Source of the DNA: Halorubrum trapanicum
GTDB taxonomy: Archaea; Halobacteriota; Halobacteria; Halobacteriales; Haloferacaceae
Assembly: GCF_002355655.1 (NCBI RefSeq)
Contig: NZ_AP017569.1
Coordinates: forward strand, 744,001-808,000
Direction of reading: 5' to 3'
DNA length: 64,000 nucleotides
Shown one piece after another: positions 62,491-64,000 of the stretch (positions are counted from its first letter, which is position 1; each line of letters opens with the position of its first letter). The translations under genes were made by a program, and so were the position numbers. The notes beneath the pieces are model-generated. The model had not been told where the DNA came from and ran no database searches. It saw only the letters and a list, made by a program, of their open reading frames with translations.

Positions 62491-63258
62491 ATGGAACGTC
62501 GAGGACAAACCGGGCTGGTGGAAGCGCTCTTCTTAGACGTGGTTCGCCTCCACGAGACGTGGATGGAGGTGGTCTTCCCGCGGCAGCTCGACCCGAGCGC
62601 CGTCCTCGGGAAGTGGAAGCCCGAGACGACCGTCCAGTCGGTCGGCTACTACCTCTGGGCGGTGCTGGGCGCGCCGCTCGTCGCGGTCGCGTACCCGCTC
62701 CTGCTCGTCGGGTTCGCCACGCGCTACTACGCGGCGAAGCTCGACTCCGCGGTCACCCGCATCGGCGTCGCCGGCGCCGTGCTCGTCGCCGCCGTCGTCT
62801 GGGGGACGCTGACGGTGATCACGCACCTCCAACTCCCGTTCGACGCGGTGATCGCGGTCGGCGCCGCCAGCACGGTGGCGGTCGTCTCGGCCGCGCTCGC
62901 GGCCGGCTTCTCGAAGGTCGGCGGGCGGTTCGTCAGCGTCCTGCTCGCGTACCCGTTCGCGATGACGGCGCTGTTCTTACCGCCGGTCGTCGCCGCGCTC
63001 GTCACGCCGACGCTGGAGGAACTAATCTTACCGCCGAGCTACGAGCTGGCGCGGTGGATCCTCGACACGTTCCTCTCGGTGGGCGGGATCAACGAGGCGC
63101 TCCGCGGCGCGTTCGACCTGGAGACGTTCGGCGAGCAGTGGGGGCTCCCCGGGCTCGGCTACGTGCTGATGTGGATCGGCATCTCGGTGCCGCTCGGGTG
63201 GTTCCTCGGCCTGCTCGTCGCGCTGGCGAACCTGATCCGGCCGACCGACGACGCCTGA
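62491..63258 (+). CDS. multi-pass membrane protein of unknown function
   Basis: A 255-residue protein. After a short polar lead (MERRGQTGLVEALFLDVVRL) it has about five hydrophobic stretches (near residues 48-70, 82-104, 110-135, 145-175 and 222-245). The amphipathic segment LDPSAVLGKWKPETT precedes the first. The ATG at 62491 is preferred to the GTG at 62482. Its gene is divergent from the DUF6517-like lipoprotein, and the pair may be linked. No family is recognised. Confidence 0.6.
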   Translation: MERRGQTGLVEALFLDVVRLHETWMEVVFPRQLDPSAVLGKWKPETTVQSVGYYLWAVLGAPLVAVAYPLLLVGFATRYYAAKLDSAVTRIGVAGAVLVAAVVWGTLTVITHLQLPFDAVIAVGAASTVAVVSAALAAGFSKVGGRFVSVLLAYPFAMTALFLPPVVAALVTPTLEELILPPSYELARWILDTFLSVGGINEALRGAFDLETFGEQWGLPGLGYVLMWIGISVPLGWFLGLLVALANLIRPTDDA

Positions 63259-63272
63259 TTCGGTCGGTTCAC

Positions 63273-63326
63273 TCCTCGGAATCGTACTACTCTTCGGAAT
63301 CGTACTACTCTTCGGAATCGTACTTC
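63273..63326. repeat. 18-base tandem repeat, three units
   Basis: Three units of TCYTCGGAATCGTACTAC (the third ends TTC) lie head to tail. On the minus strand they encode KYDSEE followed by a stop in the first unit. The next units repeat TAC-GAT-TCC-GAA-GAG with TAG or TGA between, so the coding sequence of the HNH-like gene ends within the repeat. The repeat is prone to length change. Confidence 0.75.
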
Positions 63327-63814
63327 TCGCTGGCCGATTCGAACGCCGACGCCGAGCGCTCCGTCTCCCGCCGGCGCTCGCGTTCCGCGATCGCCTCGGG
63401 GGCCGGACTCGCGTCGTCGTCGATCCGAGCGATCGACTTGTGGACCTTCGCGTGACACCAGCGACAGAGGCCGACCGTGATCTCGTGAGCGTCGTCGCCG
63501 CCGTACGAGAGGTGATGCTCCTCCACGAGCGGCCGCGAGTCGTCGTGGGCCAGTCGCACGTCGTCCAGTCCGCACCGGGAGCAGGCCTTCGCGTCCGTCG
63601 TGGACCGATAGTGCGGGCACGCGTGCCACTCGCGGTCGGGGCCGACGTGACAGTCGTATCCGTCAACGCGTCGGGCGGCCGCGAACTCGGGGTCGTGTCC
63701 CGCGCGCGTGAGCGCGGAGCGGCACCGGCCGTCGTCGGTGAGGTGGTCGCAGACGCCGGCGACCGCGTACGGGTCGTCGACGCCGACGGGAGTCCCGTCG
63801 GGAGTGCGCTCCAT
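63305..63814 (-). CDS. HNH-like nuclease-type protein
   Basis: A 169-residue protein. An N-terminal cysteine/histidine-rich part (CDHLTDDGRC; DCHVGPDREWHACPHY) precedes the nuclease-like core: CSRCGLDDVRLAH, then VEEHHLSYGGDDAHEITVG and LCRWCHAKVHKSIARI. The CxxC/HH/CxxCH arrangement matches HNH endonucleases, where the histidines hold the catalytic metal. The C-terminus is highly charged and ends in the 18-base repeat. I use the ATG at 63814. Whether it still cuts DNA is unknown. Confidence 0.7.
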   Translation of the reverse strand: MERTPDGTPVGVDDPYAVAGVCDHLTDDGRCRSALTRAGHDPEFAAARRVDGYDCHVGPDREWHACPHYRSTTDAKACSRCGLDDVRLAHDDSRPLVEEHHLSYGGDDAHEITVGLCRWCHAKVHKSIARIDDDASPAPEAIAERERRRETERSASAFESASEKYDSEE

Positions 63815-63909
63815 ACCGGCCGGTGGGGGCGGACTCACTTCAATTCGGTCGGCCGGAGCGGGGAGACGCGAGAGGTGCGGGTGGGGGGAGATGCGGGAGG
63901 CGCGGCCAG

Positions 63910-64000
63910 TTAGACGAGGCTGGCGCCGTCGAAGTCAGTGCGGCCGTAGTCGACGTCGAGCAGGCGGAGGAGGGTGGGCGCGACGTCGAGGAGGTCGGCG
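63910..64000 (-). CDS. sulfatase/alkaline phosphatase-like protein, C-terminal end
   Basis: The frame is open to the right edge. The visible translation is ADLLDVAPTLLRLLDVDYG followed by RTDFDGASLV and a stop. The DVAPTLLRLL and DGASLV segments resemble the C-terminal end of sulfatases and phosphonate/phosphodiesterase hydrolases of the alkaline-phosphatase superfamily, which commonly end with D-x-x-P-T-L-L-x-L and G-x-S-L. Only about 29 residues are visible, so the exact family is not decidable. Confidence 0.55.
   Translation of the reverse strand, partial: ADLLDVAPTLLRLLDVDYGRTDFDGASLV

Overview
The window looks like chromosome of a halophilic archaeon of the class Halobacteria, most like Halorubrum or its relatives. 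It is very GC-rich and its proteins are strongly acidic (Asp/Glu-rich). Many genes have TATA boxes about 25 bases before the start codon and no leader. It carries PGF-CTERM surface proteins, haloarchaeal lipoproteins, an archaeal-type ProRS, archaeal Trm5 and several tiny CxxC zinc-ribbon proteins. The genus is an inference; the class is well supported. No rRNA, CRISPR array or transposase was seen.

Layout. 1-5.1 kb: end of a YchF/OBG-type GTPase, then an acetyltransferase, DUF371, MTH865-like, J-domain and phosphoesterase genes. 5.2-8.3 kb: a divergent pair of units (metal-sulfur assembly protein plus amidohydrolase, facing a zinc alcohol dehydrogenase) that share a promoter region with a 13-base palindrome. 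8.4-15.5 kb: lipoprotein, membrane proteins, an orphan E1-alpha dehydrogenase subunit, an FAD oxidoreductase and a threonine-synthase-like protein that lacks the PLP lysine. 15.6-20.5 kb: a vitamin B12-type uptake system (binding protein divergent from permease and ATPase) and trm5. 21-31.9 kb: tRNA-Thr, a membrane-anchored winged-helix protein, proS, a Nudix hydrolase, an M42 peptidase, an MFS transporter and an orphan tungstate-type binding protein. 30.3-33.6 kb: divergent purine genes (PurN-AICAR transformylase fusion and purB). 33.8-39.8 kb: zinc-ribbon and membrane proteins, a CrtI-type desaturase and a metzincin-like lipoprotein. 40-47.4 kb: a two-gene restriction/defence module (Eco57I-type methylase, then a PLD-nuclease/SNF2-helicase) followed by a methylase C-terminal remnant. 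48-50.2 kb: tiny zinc proteins, tRNA-Ala and an SRPBCC protein. 50.8-64 kb: an ABC exporter, glutamate synthase, a HEWD protein, a mosaic surface glycoprotein, a DUF6517-type lipoprotein, a membrane protein, an HNH-like protein and the end of a sulfatase-like gene.

The most striking signal is a dispersed, highly structured intergenic element present four times (about 13.95, 26.2, 47.4 and 50.3 kb). Each copy has three consecutive hairpins whose stem sequences differ between copies but remain paired. Short single-strand blocks (CCCCAGCC, TGCCCCTT, CCCCAGCCTCGTCG, CGCGCCACCGC) are conserved. Three copies are preceded by three imperfect direct repeats with a 57-base period (one interval is 54), each carrying a TTATAAA or near-TATA box and the same candidate transcription-start block. 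In copy 1 the 58-base interior of the first hairpin is inverted relative to copies 2 and 4: its reverse complement matches copy 4 at 57 of 58 positions. This fits a multi-copy structured RNA or cruciform element with stacked promoters and a flippable hairpin.

A second theme is gene mosaicism. The methylase recognition half and the N-terminal half of the surface protein are sharply AT-rich against GC-rich partner halves.
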